A stretch of 64,000 nucleotides of DNA from Epilithonimonas vandammei. GTDB taxonomy: Bacteria; Bacteroidota; Bacteroidia; Flavobacteriales; Weeksellaceae. Below the pieces are notes generated by a model. That model made no database searches and was not told where the DNA came from. It was given only the letters and a program-made list of their open reading frames with translations. The translations under genes were made by a program, and so were the position numbers. Shown here piece by piece: positions 1 to 8,646 of the stretch (the stretch's first letter is position 1; every line of letters begins with the position of its first letter). Where the stretch lies: the NCBI RefSeq assembly GCF_003860525.1, contig NZ_CP034161.1, positions 186,001 to 250,000 on the forward strand, written 5' to 3'.

Positions 1-75
1 TTTTGTCCCCATATATAATTTATAATATATCCAATTGCCTCCAAGTATATGATATGTGGTAACATTGTCGTACAT
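1..75 (-). CDS. Lantibiotic elimination-domain protein (SpaB_C / thiopeptide-type), partial
   Basis: Partial gene running off the left edge of the window. The 25 visible residues begin with an ATG at 75 and include the run GGNWIYYKLYMGTK, which matches the conserved start of SpaB_C domains (usual form GSEWLYYKLYxG). In class I lanthipeptide enzymes this domain eliminates glutamate from glutamylated Ser/Thr to give dehydroalanine or dehydrobutyrine. It starts 4 bases after the stop of the upstream lanB gene and in another frame, so the dehydratase is encoded as two proteins. A recent frameshift in a once-fused lanB cannot be excluded, because the rest of the gene is outside the window. Confidence 0.75.
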   Translation of the reverse strand, partial: MYDNVTTYHILGGNWIYYKLYMGTK

Positions 76-79
76 AACA

Positions 80-2308
80 CTAATTTTTGTAGAATGACAT
101 TATGATTTCATTGGAAAAATTCTGACCAAAAGAGTCTTTGACAATCTGTTGGCTATCATTAAAAATAAACTCTGTTAATTTTAAATTTTGTCTGTTTTTT
201 ACTGTTTCAATAAACATTTCTACTGAAGTTAGATTGTTCAGATTTATTAGTAATTCATTATCACCATCACTCAAAAGGATTAGATCAGGAAGAGAAAATT
301 GCCTCTTAAAAATCACTACACTTTGTTCTAGGTTATTTTGCTTTTGTGCCTCAATTAAAGGTTTTATATCTTCAATGCTAAGATTCCACGACGCATATGA
401 GAGTATGATATTTTTATATTCTATTCTTGGAATAGATTTATGCAAATGATCAATATTACTTAAATCCAGATATAATGCAGAATGATCATTTAACTGCATA
501 TCACTTAAGAAATGGTAAATTGGAAGAGTATTACTGTTGGAATAATTATGAGCATTTGTCAATCTCGGCAATATCTCTTTATTATGTACTTTGGACCGCA
601 AAACAATTTTATCATTCCTCACGGATACCATTATATCTTCTAAACTTATTTGCTTATCTAAAGGTTTGGTGGAACGAGCTAGATAGGGAATTTCAAAACT
701 CCTGAAATCTGGCCTTGATAAAATGTTCCCGACCCGTGCTTCCGGAAGGTGAACTATTTCTGCAATAATTTTATGAGAATTATAGGTTGTTTCGAAATGA
801 ATTATTTCATTAACCAATTCATTTATATTCTCATCACTATGACAAAATCTAGCTAATAAATTGCCGCCGCTTCCTCCGCCGGCGCCAGAGAATTTTATTT
901 TAAGAAGATTGTTTTCCTGAATTATTTCAAGTAGTAGAGATATTGTTTCAGGTAAATCTTCATAACTAACTTCTGGCAGAAAAGAAAAATCCTTATCTTC
1001 TAATGTTATTGCCGACTGACCTTGTTGTAAAGCACCTATTATCTTTTTCTGAATAACATCATCTATTATTGTCCATTTTAATTCCCTTGACTCTTTTATA
1101 TCCTTTTCGGGTTGTTGGATTAACAAATCATCAATTAAAGGATTATAGTCATTGGATTGTGTATTAAAACCGTAACCAATACCAATCTCCGGATCTAGAA
1201 CTTTAGATATTGGCATTTCGTGGTCTTCGTATCTTTCGTAGAAAGCTTCCTTAAATTGATCTAAATAATTTTTTGGTCTATTTTTTTTTAATCGATTGAC
1301 GAATCTGATAGCCTGTTCAATATCCTTTGCTATTCTCAAATCAATGGAATTACTTTTAGTTGAAACGACCAGATCACATTGAAAAAGATATTTAAGATCG
1401 TAAGGAATTTGCTTTCTATTAATGGAATCACTAATGTTAATATATTTCTGTAACGGGTTTCCGATGAACTCATCTATACTTTTCAACTCTTGCTCAATTG
1501 ATTCTATGAAAGATAGATATTCATTCTCAGATTCAAATTTTTCTTTTAAGACATTAACTAGTTGATTGATAAATTCCAATCCCGATACAGATGGTTCGAT
1601 TTCGCTAACAATTATTTGATTTATGATCAATTCTTCAACAAAATCTTTTGCATCAGCGTAGTGTATTTCTTCGTCAGTAAGTTTGTCAATAATCTCATTA
1701 ATGTATAATCCATTTTTAGTAATAGCAAGTATCTCCTCAAGATATTCCGAAGAATCAACAGCTACAATATCATAATGCCTGATGGTATCTTTATAAAAAT
1801 ATTCTACATATCTCAACTTGTCTCCGATTTTGTAAATACTTGAGTTTGGATAGAATTTTAACCGATCTCGTATTTTATCAATTTTTAATAGTTCATCGGA
1901 TAAGGCAACAACATAATTCATATCTAACCTTGTATGACGTTTATGATTAGCCGGAGTGTCTAAAATCAGTTCGGTGTTATCAGAAATATGTCCAACAGAG
2001 CAGCCTGCAAACAATCCGTAAGGAGTACATCTAGAAGACATTCGTGAAAGATACTTTACTACGCTATACTTTAATTTTGTTTCTTTCTCACGATCAGTAA
2101 TTTCGCCGTTTACCCATCTGTCAATTTGCGAAGAAAAAGAGGGAGATGCTAAAAATATGGCTTCACGAATAGTTTCATTTTTGCAAGCCTCCATTAATTT
2201 ATGATCGGAAATATTTTTTGCCGATGTCAGATCTTTAAAAAAATCTAATGAAAGAAGAGGTGTTCTTAATACGAACTTTTCAAACGGAAGATATTGCGAT
2301 TTTTTCAT
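80..2308 (-). CDS. Lantibiotic dehydratase, glutamylation domain (LanB N-terminal part)
   Basis: 742-residue protein of the Lant_dehydr_N family, which transfers glutamate from Glu-tRNA to Ser/Thr of a lanthipeptide precursor. Family landmarks are an N-terminal FVLRTPLLS, a STPYGLFAG-like run near residue 110 (RCTPYGLFAG here), and a late block containing SGGNLLARFCH, EIVHLPEARVGNIL and FEIPYLARS. It stops after MSFYKN, where full-length LanB proteins (about 1000 residues) would continue into SpaB_C; that domain follows as a separate ORF. An ATG at 2350 is also in frame, but the ATG at 2308 is preferred because it leaves a 14-bp gap after lanC and begins with MKKSQYLPF as in homologues. It is in one operon with lanC and two precursor genes. 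Confidence 0.88.
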   Translation of the reverse strand: MKKSQYLPFEKFVLRTPLLSLDFFKDLTSAKNISDHKLMEACKNETIREAIFLASPSFSSQIDRWVNGEITDREKETKLKYSVVKYLSRMSSRCTPYGLFAGCSVGHISDNTELILDTPANHKRHTRLDMNYVVALSDELLKIDKIRDRLKFYPNSSIYKIGDKLRYVEYFYKDTIRHYDIVAVDSSEYLEEILAITKNGLYINEIIDKLTDEEIHYADAKDFVEELIINQIIVSEIEPSVSGLEFINQLVNVLKEKFESENEYLSFIESIEQELKSIDEFIGNPLQKYINISDSINRKQIPYDLKYLFQCDLVVSTKSNSIDLRIAKDIEQAIRFVNRLKKNRPKNYLDQFKEAFYERYEDHEMPISKVLDPEIGIGYGFNTQSNDYNPLIDDLLIQQPEKDIKESRELKWTIIDDVIQKKIIGALQQGQSAITLEDKDFSFLPEVSYEDLPETISLLLEIIQENNLLKIKFSGAGGGSGGNLLARFCHSDENINELVNEIIHFETTYNSHKIIAEIVHLPEARVGNILSRPDFRSFEIPYLARSTKPLDKQISLEDIMVSVRNDKIVLRSKVHNKEILPRLTNAHNYSNSNTLPIYHFLSDMQLNDHSALYLDLSNIDHLHKSIPRIEYKNIILSYASWNLSIEDIKPLIEAQKQNNLEQSVVIFKRQFSLPDLILLSDGDNELLINLNNLTSVEMFIETVKNRQNLKLTEFIFNDSQQIVKDSFGQNFSNEIIMSFYKN

Positions 2309-2322
2309 AATCAATTTCACTT

Positions 2323-3567
2323 TTACTCTATCAAAAAAACAGAATCCCATTTTACTGAAGAACTTTCATTTAATAAGCTATCGATAAAAAAAACACCTAT
2401 TCCAGCGATTCCATCTAAAAGTCCTAAAGCAGCTTTTTTATCTCCAGCTTCTGCATTCTTGAGGTAACCAGCCAATCCTTTCTCTTCATTTGAAAGGGAT
2501 AATGTGAATTGAGTAAATTTTTTATATAATTCCAGAAATCTTGTATCTCCAGTTATTAAATACCATTTTTTATGATAATAAGCGACAGATATGGTTCCAT
2601 GACAAAATCCTGCATCACAGCTATCTTCATTTAATAATGCTGTTTTTAGCGAATCCCTTTTTAATGTGGATAGTGCTATTTCCTTGGAAATAGTAATTAA
2701 ATTCTCATCATTTAAAATCAGTCCAGCTTTGTAAAGTCCATAAGAGACTGATTGATCCCCATAGCACCAACCTAAATGAATATTATAGCGTGCAGTCTTT
2801 TTGTTCACGGCAATACTAGGAAATAAACAAAATCCGTCTGCTTGTTCATTTTTAAATAATAAAACTGTCTTTACACTGCTTTCCAAAGCCTGCTTCACTC
2901 TATTGTTATGAGAGAACAATTCTAAATACTTCGAAAACAATAAGATAAATGAAATATGACCGTGTGCCAGGCCAATATTTGTTTTGTGCATATCTGTTGT
3001 AATATGTTCTATATCTTTTACCTCAATTGCTCTTTGATAATCCCATTCTACTATTTCTGCAAGTTTTTCAAGTAAGGCCGTTATTTTTTCTGAATAGGTT
3101 TCTTTTTTGTCTCTCGAAAGAAAGTAATGAGCAATACCCGAAACTCCATGGAGAAAGTCGGCTTGTTCCATTATAAATTCCTTTTCTATGTTATCTATAT
3201 AGGAGAGAAAATAATCGATCGTGTCTAATAGAATTTCATCCAATACTTGAAGAGATTCTGCAAGGTCAATCTTTACATTTTCTGACCTATCTAAAAAATT
3301 CAGCATGTAAGCTATTCCTGCAAGTCCCAGACAATAAGTTTTTGGAATAGTTTCTTCACCCTCATTTAATCGTTCAAAAATAGCATTGAGAACCTCATCT
3401 ATTTTATTTAAGTATTTTGGATCGTTGTTGTAATGATATAACATATAATAGAAGATAGGAATACCACTAATTCCTGTAAGTAAAGAAAGGTCAGAAATGT
3501 AAGGTTGCTTATTCCAATTTTGATCTATTGCCCTTTCGATATCTAATAATTTATTCTCTATATTCAT
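2323..3567 (-). CDS. LanC-like lanthionine cyclase
   Basis: 414-residue LanC-family protein that adds Cys thiols to dehydrated residues to form (methyl)lanthionine rings. Zinc ligands are visible as Cys in HLGWCYGDQS (about residue 268) and Cys-His in AGFCHGTIS (322-323). A catalytic His lies in GLAHGHIS (about 202) and an Asp in QADFLHGVSG (about 137), corresponding to the NisC pattern. The repeated GxxG helices of the toroid fold are present (LTGISG, LGLAG, LDGIAGIG). The start is set at the ATG at 3567; the reading frame extends upstream only to a TTG. It lies between the precursor genes and lanB on the same strand. All key residues are present, so the enzyme is probably active. Confidence 0.92.
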   Translation of the reverse strand: MNIENKLLDIERAIDQNWNKQPYISDLSLLTGISGIPIFYYMLYHYNNDPKYLNKIDEVLNAIFERLNEGEETIPKTYCLGLAGIAYMLNFLDRSENVKIDLAESLQVLDEILLDTIDYFLSYIDNIEKEFIMEQADFLHGVSGIAHYFLSRDKKETYSEKITALLEKLAEIVEWDYQRAIEVKDIEHITTDMHKTNIGLAHGHISFILLFSKYLELFSHNNRVKQALESSVKTVLLFKNEQADGFCLFPSIAVNKKTARYNIHLGWCYGDQSVSYGLYKAGLILNDENLITISKEIALSTLKRDSLKTALLNEDSCDAGFCHGTISVAYYHKKWYLITGDTRFLELYKKFTQFTLSLSNEEKGLAGYLKNAEAGDKKAALGLLDGIAGIGVFFIDSLLNESSSVKWDSVFLIE

Positions 3568-3583
3568 TATGCGTTTAAAATAC

Positions 3584-3607
3584 AAGCTCTATTAATTTAT
3601 AGAGCTT
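3584..3607 (-). terminator. Hairpin between precursor genes and lanC (attenuator-like)
   Basis: A 9-bp perfect stem (AAGCTCTAT / ATAGAGCTT) with a 6-nt loop lies between the second precursor stop (3648) and the lanC start (3567). On the minus strand it is followed by GTATTTTAAACG, a weak T-rich tract. Such partial terminators are common between abundant precursor mRNAs and the modification enzymes downstream. Functional role is inferred. Confidence 0.5.
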
Positions 3608-3647
3608 GCTGATTAATAATTTTTAGATAAAATTTAGTGAACTGTTG

Positions 3648-3827
3648 TTATACTCCATCACAATTAAGTGTTTTCGAAGGTCCGTCACCTCCTTTAGTAC
3701 ACCAACAACAAGTAAAATCATTCCAAGAACTACTTGCAGAAGCTTTACCTCCGTTAATAGATGCGGACTGCTCTCTTGTTAATTTTACGACTCTCTCTTT
3801 GTTTAATGATAATTTTTTTTGCTTCAT
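3648..3827 (-). CDS. Lanthipeptide precursor peptide with GG leader (second copy)
   Basis: 59-codon gene. The leader MKQKKLSLNKERVVKLTREQ ends in SASINGG, matching the Bacteroidetes GG-leader family (KLxLxKExVxKL...IxGG). The predicted core after GG has 32 residues with several Ser/Thr and four Cys, including FTCCWCTKGGDG. The core shares FTCxxCT and GGDG with the neighbouring precursor, so both are probably substrates of the same LanB/LanC. It lies 33 bp after the first precursor and 80 bp before lanC on the same strand. Ser/Thr before Cys fits thioether rings; the actual ring pattern cannot be read from sequence. Confidence 0.9.
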   Translation of the reverse strand: MKQKKLSLNKERVVKLTREQSASINGGKASASSSWNDFTCCWCTKGGDGPSKTLNCDGV

Positions 3828-3860
3828 AATAAAAAATTTTAATATTTGTTGTTTTTAAGT

Positions 3861-4058
3861 TTACACTTCATTACATGCAAAGCATACAGATTTAGCACAT
3901 GTGTTCCAAGAATCTTTTGTTCCATCACCGCCAGTACAAAGTCCACAAGTAAAATTGTGACGTGTACTTACAGCTTGTAGACCGCCTTTGATGCTTGCAG
4001 ATTGTAAATCTGTCAGTCTGCTGACTTTCTCTTTGTTTAATTTTAATTTTTGTTTCAT
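3861..4058 (-). CDS. Lanthipeptide precursor peptide with GG leader (first copy)
   Basis: 65-residue precursor. The leader MKQKLKLNKEKVSRLTDLQ... ends in SIKGG; the 39-residue core follows with five Cys (FTCGLCTGGDG and CAKSVCFAC) and eight Ser/Thr. LanB would dehydrate Ser/Thr and LanC would join them to Cys. The GG site suggests cleavage by a C39-type ABC transporter protease, but no such transporter is in the window; it may lie further left. The leader is nearly the same as that of the second precursor, and the pair probably arose by duplication. Confidence 0.92.
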   Translation of the reverse strand: MKQKLKLNKEKVSRLTDLQSASIKGGLQAVSTRHNFTCGLCTGGDGTKDSWNTCAKSVCFACNEV

Positions 4059-4111
4059 AATGTGAAAATTTAATTGTTGATTTAAATAATCAAAGTCGAC
4101 TTTATATTTGT

Positions 4112-4127
4112 TTTTATCCGGATAAAA
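4112..4127 (-). terminator. Short palindrome after the GLPGLI gene
   Basis: A perfect 8-bp inverted repeat (TTTTATCC / GGATAAAA) directly follows the stop codon of the GLPGLI gene and precedes the precursor genes on the same strand. It could be a weak terminator or processing site separating the precursor mRNA from the upstream genes. There is no loop, so its strength as a hairpin is doubtful. Confidence 0.3.
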
Positions 4128-4128
4128 T

Positions 4129-4968
4129 TTAATTAGGATATGTAATCGCTCTATTTAACTCAATAGGGTTATTGTATTTTTTTATATTCTTTCTTAAAGA
4201 ATCATTAATTTCCCTCATATTAATAGAGTTTACTTTTGTACCGTCATTTAAAAAGAATTCTTCGTTTCTAGAATCACCAATACTATTTTGAATAAAATTT
4301 ACCGGGGATTCATAAAATTTGATTTTGGTATTCTTGTATTTCTCCCATTCAACACCAACAGCTTGTTGTTTGGATATTTCTATAAATTGATTTCCTTCTT
4401 TTGCATTGAACTTTTCAGACTTCACCAGTTCAAATCTATAATTGTTCTTATCATCATAAACCTCTATTATCAAACCAGGCAAACCGTGAAATTTATATGG
4501 GCCTTCCTGAAATGGTATCTCTGTCGTAAACCAAGCTATCCAATTCCGTCCACCCCAATTGGTTACTGCCTTTTGCAAAGACAGTTCTTTTATTTTCTTT
4601 TTTTCACCTGTCAGTTTCCAATTTTGGAAATCTTTTGTTTGTAGCTTGAGAATCGTATTTTCCAATAGGTCGTATTCATCATAATTATTGCCTCCAATCT
4701 TGTGAGAAATAATGGTTGAAGTATTTAACTTCATATTTTTGGGAAAAGGGATATTATTGTTGATTAGAGAGTCTGCAATAAAAAAATCCCTTGTATAATA
4801 GAGAACTTCATCTTTATTAATATCTAGAATATAATTCTCTTTTGTAGTTAGATTTGCAGTTGAATCCTTTTTGTATACAACATCATATATAAACCTATGT
4901 GTTTGAGCCTTTGCAAAGACAAATGATAATAATGCTAATAAAAAACTACTCTTGATATGATTTTTCAT
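4129..4968 (-). CDS. GLPGLI family secreted protein
   Basis: 279-residue protein with a signal peptide (about residues 1-22, ending AKAQ) and the family signature GLPGLI at residues 162-167. It should be exported to the periplasm or cell surface. GLPGLI proteins have no defined biochemical role but are often found beside lanthipeptide-type operons and carboxypeptidase-regulatory-like proteins in Bacteroidetes, as here. The gene overlaps the end of the upstream gene by 23 bp and lies 70 bp before the first precursor, so it is probably co-transcribed with the lan genes. A role in handling or resistance to the peptide at the envelope is only a guess. Confidence 0.85.
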   Translation of the reverse strand: MKNHIKSSFLLALLSFVFAKAQTHRFIYDVVYKKDSTANLTTKENYILDINKDEVLYYTRDFFIADSLINNNIPFPKNMKLNTSTIISHKIGGNNYDEYDLLENTILKLQTKDFQNWKLTGEKKKIKELSLQKAVTNWGGRNWIAWFTTEIPFQEGPYKFHGLPGLIIEVYDDKNNYRFELVKSEKFNAKEGNQFIEISKQQAVGVEWEKYKNTKIKFYESPVNFIQNSIGDSRNEEFFLNDGTKVNSINMREINDSLRKNIKKYNNPIELNRAITYPN

Positions 4969-6118
4969 CTATAAATTTTTGTTCTTCTTGTGATAATAAA
5001 ATGCTATTGTTTTGCTTTTCCTGTTTAGGAATATTCTCCCATATTCTTTTTGTAAGGTCGATTTTTCTCTCAAGACCGATTGCTTGTGTCTCACTAAATT
5101 TTTGAAAGATAATCTCTCTACTAAAGCTGTTTTTTTGCTTATTCCCATCATATGTACAATAACTATAACCTTTGGTCCCAGATATCGATGGGACGTATTT
5201 GCCATCTTTTTTGTAAAAATCATAGTAAGTAACACCATTTCCTACTTTGAATTCGTATTCTGATCCGTTTTTAGTTTTTACTTTATAAGATGGATATTTA
5301 GCCTGGTCATATTGAAGCTCGTAATGAATAATTGTTTTATCAATTTTTTGATACACAATTGTCCCTGTAACATCTATTTCCGGATTACTGATTTTATAGA
5401 CAATAGTTTGTTCATCGTTAGAATCGTTTATAATTCTGCCCGAAAATTTTGCATTTTTTGTTTTGAAATAATAATTAACCCGAGCTAGTTCGTAGTTGAA
5501 AAAAATGTTCCCAACAAAGTCTTTCGATCGGTTCAAAGATTGTCCTTTACAGATATCATCTTCGGAAATAGTGGATTTAAAATATTTTACAGAATCTATT
5601 TCCATTTGGATGAAATTATCAAACCTTTTGTTTAAAGCGTCCTTATAGTTGTAGGTATTACTTTCCATCCAGATCTTACCATTAGTTATCAGAAGAAAGC
5701 TAAGATTGTCATCGTCACTATTTTTTTGCCTGTAAACTATATCATATATAGAGGGTTGATCATAGTATCGTTTTTCATAATTCTTAAGAACATCTGAGAG
5801 GATTTTTTTGATATCAACATTTATTATTTTCACTTCATCGATATCTTTATATAATGGTTTTAATTTTATTATTGCATTATAATTTGCAAACTTCTCCGTT
5901 TGATAGCCAGATGCTGAAATTTCCAAATTTTTGGAAGTTTCAGGTAATAAAATGAAACCATCATCATTGCTATACAATACTGTATTCGATAAGATAATTC
6001 TAGCGTGTGGAATCGGCTCACTGTTTTCTGAATCCAGAATTCTTATCTTCAAGGATTGCGCATTATAAAACCCTAGTATTAAAATGAAAAGAGTGTTGTA
6101 GAGTTTTTTCTGTAACAT
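4946..6118 (-). CDS. Secreted carboxypeptidase-regulatory-like (CarboxypepD_reg) protein
   Basis: 390-residue protein starting at the ATG at 6118 (the frame is open further only to a TTG). It has a signal peptide MLQKKLYNTLFILILGFYNAQ, then an Ig-like CarboxypepD_reg domain (SLKIRILDSENSEPIPHARI; about 22-100) seen at the N-terminus of many Bacteroidetes outer-membrane proteins. The remainder has no recognised domain and no TonB plug. It is the first gene of the lan operon, and palindrome A lies 60 bp upstream. The stop overlaps the GLPGLI start. Pairing of this family with GLPGLI suggests a joint envelope function; the exact role is unknown. Confidence 0.75.
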   Translation of the reverse strand: MLQKKLYNTLFILILGFYNAQSLKIRILDSENSEPIPHARIILSNTVLYSNDDGFILLPETSKNLEISASGYQTEKFANYNAIIKLKPLYKDIDEVKIINVDIKKILSDVLKNYEKRYYDQPSIYDIVYRQKNSDDDNLSFLLITNGKIWMESNTYNYKDALNKRFDNFIQMEIDSVKYFKSTISEDDICKGQSLNRSKDFVGNIFFNYELARVNYYFKTKNAKFSGRIINDSNDEQTIVYKISNPEIDVTGTIVYQKIDKTIIHYELQYDQAKYPSYKVKTKNGSEYEFKVGNGVTYYDFYKKDGKYVPSISGTKGYSYCTYDGNKQKNSFSREIIFQKFSETQAIGLERKIDLTKRIWENIPKQEKQNNSILLSQEEQKFIDEKSYQE

Positions 6119-6177
6119 ATTTGCTTGTTTCTGTTGCAAACATACATAGTTACAAACTACCACCAAAAAACTTAAAG

Positions 6178-6218
6178 TATAGATTTATAAATTTATAGAT
6201 TTGATATATAAATCTATA
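6178..6218. promoter_or_regulatory. Palindromic site A upstream of the lan operon
   Basis: Inverted repeat TATAGATTTATA (6178-6189) and TATAAATCTATA (6207-6218) with a 17-bp spacer, 60 bp upstream of the first gene of the lan operon. A -7 box TATGTTTG of the Bacteroidetes type lies between it and the ATG on the minus strand. Its core is shared with site B at 8259-8284, on the other side of the TPR-AraC regulator gene. A binding site for that regulator is inferred. Confidence 0.6.
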
Positions 6219-6303
6219 TCCTAAAATTACTAAAGTACATTGCAGTTAGTTAACAAATAATTATTTATTTTGTTGATATTTAAAGAAATAAACTAGGCTT
6301 AAT

Positions 6304-6326
6304 ACATCATATCAACAATATGATGT
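6304..6326 (-). terminator. Hairpin downstream of the TPR-AraC regulator gene
   Basis: A 9-bp perfect stem (ACATCATAT / ATATGATGT) with a 5-nt loop lies 41 bp past the end of the regulator gene. It is not followed by a clean T-run, so termination is only probable. Confidence 0.4.
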
Positions 6327-6367
6327 CACTTGCAAGAAAAAATGAATTTATAAAAGATAAGATTAAA

Positions 6368-8092
6368 TTATTCGAGAGATTGGTTAATTTCTTTTATATA
6401 GGTTCTAAGAATAGTGCCAGTCTTTTTTCGAAAAGCTGAAGCAAAAGCCTGTTCGTTATTGTAACCTAATTCATCAGCAACAACAGTTAGTTTATAAGAA
6501 CGGAACTTTTTATCTTTTACTAATCTGTTCAAAGCGTAATCTATTCTGAGATCATTGAGATAAGTAGCAAAGTTCTTTTTTTTGTAAGTATTGACTACAT
6601 CGGATAGGTATGTAGAATTTGTTTTAAAATCTTTTGCAAGACTGCTTAGTGTAATGCCTTTCTGTAAAAATAATTCATTGTGCTCAAAATGTTCTAATTC
6701 AGTCAGAATCTTTTGTACTGTATCTTCAGAAATATTTCTAATTACAGATTTCTCAGTTTTTGCAATATCATCGACTTTTGAAGATATAAAATCTTCTGGT
6801 TCTTGTTTTTCCTCTGTTTCTGGTCTCTTTTCATTAATAGATTTTATTAAATCTTGTGCTATTTCTCTGTATTTCTTTTCAGATTTTTTAGATCTATATA
6901 CTGAGACAACTAAAGCAATTAAAAGCAATAGTAATATTCCAAGACTGGAAAACAAAAAATATTTCTTTTTTTCTAAATCACTAATAATGTTTTCTTTTTC
7001 CTTTAAAAGTTTCGGTGCATCATATTTTCTAGGTAATTCTCGTGATATGTACTTAAACTGGGAATCAAGAACTTTATCAACTTCCAAGAATCTTTCGATA
7101 TAATAAAGTTGCTTTTCCTTGTCTTTTTTTTCTTTATAATAATCTACAAGATAAGTGTAAACATCACGAAGTTCTGGAAAAGTATTATTAGTTTTTTGAA
7201 TAATAGAATCAATTTTAATAAAATTGTCTACCACTTTATCTTTTTTATTAGTTTTTATATATGATTCCCCTAAATATAACATTGTATAATTAGCATCAAA
7301 ATCAAGATTATTTTTCAAAAAATATCTTTTACAGGTTTCTAAATTAGATATAGATTGGGAGTAATTTTTAGTTTCCAGGTAATGTCTTCCTAACAAGATC
7401 AAGTACTTGTTATATTTTATAAATTCATTATTCTTTGATGATTCTTTTAGTCCTTCTTTTATCAATTTTAATGCTTTGTCATATTCATATATATCTATAT
7501 ATGCATCTGCCAAACTTATCTTGATGTGTTCTATATCCTGAGGCGTTAAAAATTCAGTATTTTTATAATAATGTTCAAGAACTTTCACAGTTTCTTTATG
7601 CTTACCAATATATCCATTTAGATAAGCAATTTGAAGGTCTGCAATAGCAATCTGTCTTTTGTTATTGTTTTTCTTAGCATGACTTAAAGCGATTATAAAA
7701 TTATCGAAAGCCAATTTTTCGTTGTCATGATCAAAATACATCTTACCTTTTAGGAGATAAATACGTGCCGGATACCTATTATCAAACAATTCATTACTAA
7801 TAGATTCTAAACTATCTATGTATTTTAGAGAGGTGGCTAGATTCTGGTTATATTGCATAAATACATACCCTTCAGCGACATTGTTGCTTTTCCTTTGCCT
7901 TTTTGCCCTTTCTAAGTAATATTTAGCAATAATTTTAGACTCTTTGATTTTATTGTTGTCTTTGAAATTATAGAATTTGTCTTCCAATTCCAAATAGTTA
8001 TATTTAGATAATGTATCAATTATAACCTTATTTTGGGAATAATACTTACCGTATATTAATAAAAGAATGAATAAATATTTAAGGTTTTTCAT
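6368..8092 (-). CDS. TPR-containing AraC-family transcriptional regulator, membrane-anchored
   Basis: 574 residues from the ATG at 8092. It has a signal/anchor helix at the N-terminus, tetratricopeptide-like helices (about 60-340), a single membrane helix (FLFSSLGILLLLLIALVVSV) near 375, and a C-terminal AraC-type double HTH (about 455-570; TNSTYLSDVVNTY, LRIDYALNRL, ADELGYNNEQAFASAFRKKTG). This layout, with a periplasmic sensor and cytoplasmic DNA-binding domain in one chain, is common in Flavobacteriia. It lies between the lan operon and a third GG-leader gene, and palindromes with a shared core sit in front of both. It is likely their local regulator; the ligand is unknown. Confidence 0.85.
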   Translation of the reverse strand: MKNLKYLFILLLIYGKYYSQNKVIIDTLSKYNYLELEDKFYNFKDNNKIKESKIIAKYYLERAKRQRKSNNVAEGYVFMQYNQNLATSLKYIDSLESISNELFDNRYPARIYLLKGKMYFDHDNEKLAFDNFIIALSHAKKNNNKRQIAIADLQIAYLNGYIGKHKETVKVLEHYYKNTEFLTPQDIEHIKISLADAYIDIYEYDKALKLIKEGLKESSKNNEFIKYNKYLILLGRHYLETKNYSQSISNLETCKRYFLKNNLDFDANYTMLYLGESYIKTNKKDKVVDNFIKIDSIIQKTNNTFPELRDVYTYLVDYYKEKKDKEKQLYYIERFLEVDKVLDSQFKYISRELPRKYDAPKLLKEKENIISDLEKKKYFLFSSLGILLLLLIALVVSVYRSKKSEKKYREIAQDLIKSINEKRPETEEKQEPEDFISSKVDDIAKTEKSVIRNISEDTVQKILTELEHFEHNELFLQKGITLSSLAKDFKTNSTYLSDVVNTYKKKNFATYLNDLRIDYALNRLVKDKKFRSYKLTVVADELGYNNEQAFASAFRKKTGTILRTYIKEINQSLE

Positions 8093-8258
8093 AAACTGAA
8101 ATATGACGTGCAAAAATATCCATTTTTAGTGGTCTTAAGTAAAACAACAAAATTATTTTAAATAATACTAGTGTAATATTTAGACATTTTCCTGTAATAT
8201 ACTTAAAAAATATTAGTAATGAAACAAATTTGTAATGATTGAATTTTTACAATATAAA

Positions 8259-8284
8259 AACTATAGATTTATAAATTTATAGTT
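8259..8284. promoter_or_regulatory. Palindromic site B upstream of the third GG-leader gene
   Basis: Outer arms AACTATA (8259-8265) and TATAGTT (8278-8284) surround an ATTTATAAAT palindrome. It lies 66 bp before the GG-leader gene at 8351 and about 165 bp before the regulator's own start on the other strand. About 20 central bases are the same as in site A. Probable regulator-binding site. Confidence 0.6.
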
Positions 8285-8350
8285 ATAGATCAATGACCAT
8301 GTGAAAAATTTCTTTTTATTTGCAGAATTAAAAAATTTAAAATTTTCAAA

Positions 8351-8515
8351 ATGAAAAAAAAATTTAATGCGAAAAAACCTTCACTAAACAAGGTGAAAAT
8401 TTCAAAAATCAACAATTTGCAGTCTATTAAAGGAGGACTTAATGAAGAAAAAATCAGAACTTGTGCTTATCCTGATAATGCTAGCAAGGATCCACAAGGA
8501 CCAATCAGAATTTAA
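8351..8515 (+). CDS. GG-leader peptide (orphan RiPP precursor)
   Basis: 54-residue gene. The leader is MKKKFNAKKPSLNKVKISKI followed by NNLQSIKGG, which fits the Bacteroidetes GG-leader pattern. The core is 25 residues (LNEEKIRTCAYPDNASKDPQ then GPIRI) with a single Cys, one Thr and one Ser. Only one thioether ring is possible, so it may be a lanthipeptide, a differently modified peptide or an unmodified signal. Site B lies just upstream. The next gene on the strand is a prolyl oligopeptidase and then a decayed lanB, so this looks like the remains of a second biosynthetic set that keeps its precursor and protease. Confidence 0.8.
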   Translation: MKKKFNAKKPSLNKVKISKINNLQSIKGGLNEEKIRTCAYPDNASKDPQGPIRI

Positions 8516-8535
8516 CTAAATAAATTCTTGAATTT

Positions 8536-8628
8536 ACCTCGGGGAAGAGGAGTTAAAATTGAAAGTACATGATTTTTATCAAGGTAAAAATTTATTTCTA
8601 ATTATACCGTTGGGCTTGCCCCCGAGGT
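8536..8628 (+). other. Long-range stem between GG-leader peptide and prolyl oligopeptidase genes
   Basis: ACCTCGGGG (8536-8544) is the exact reverse complement of CCCCGAGGT (8620-8628), enclosing 75 AT-rich bases. These are the most GC-rich runs in the local sequence. It could be a translational or transcriptional control structure in the leader of the protease mRNA. No known motif was recognised. Confidence 0.4.
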
Positions 8629-8646
8629 TGTTTATCCTAGTATCAA

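Noticed and set aside
3637..3858. 73-codon plus-strand ORF over the precursor region
   Set aside because: It is the opposite strand of the second lanthipeptide precursor and lacks protein-like features.
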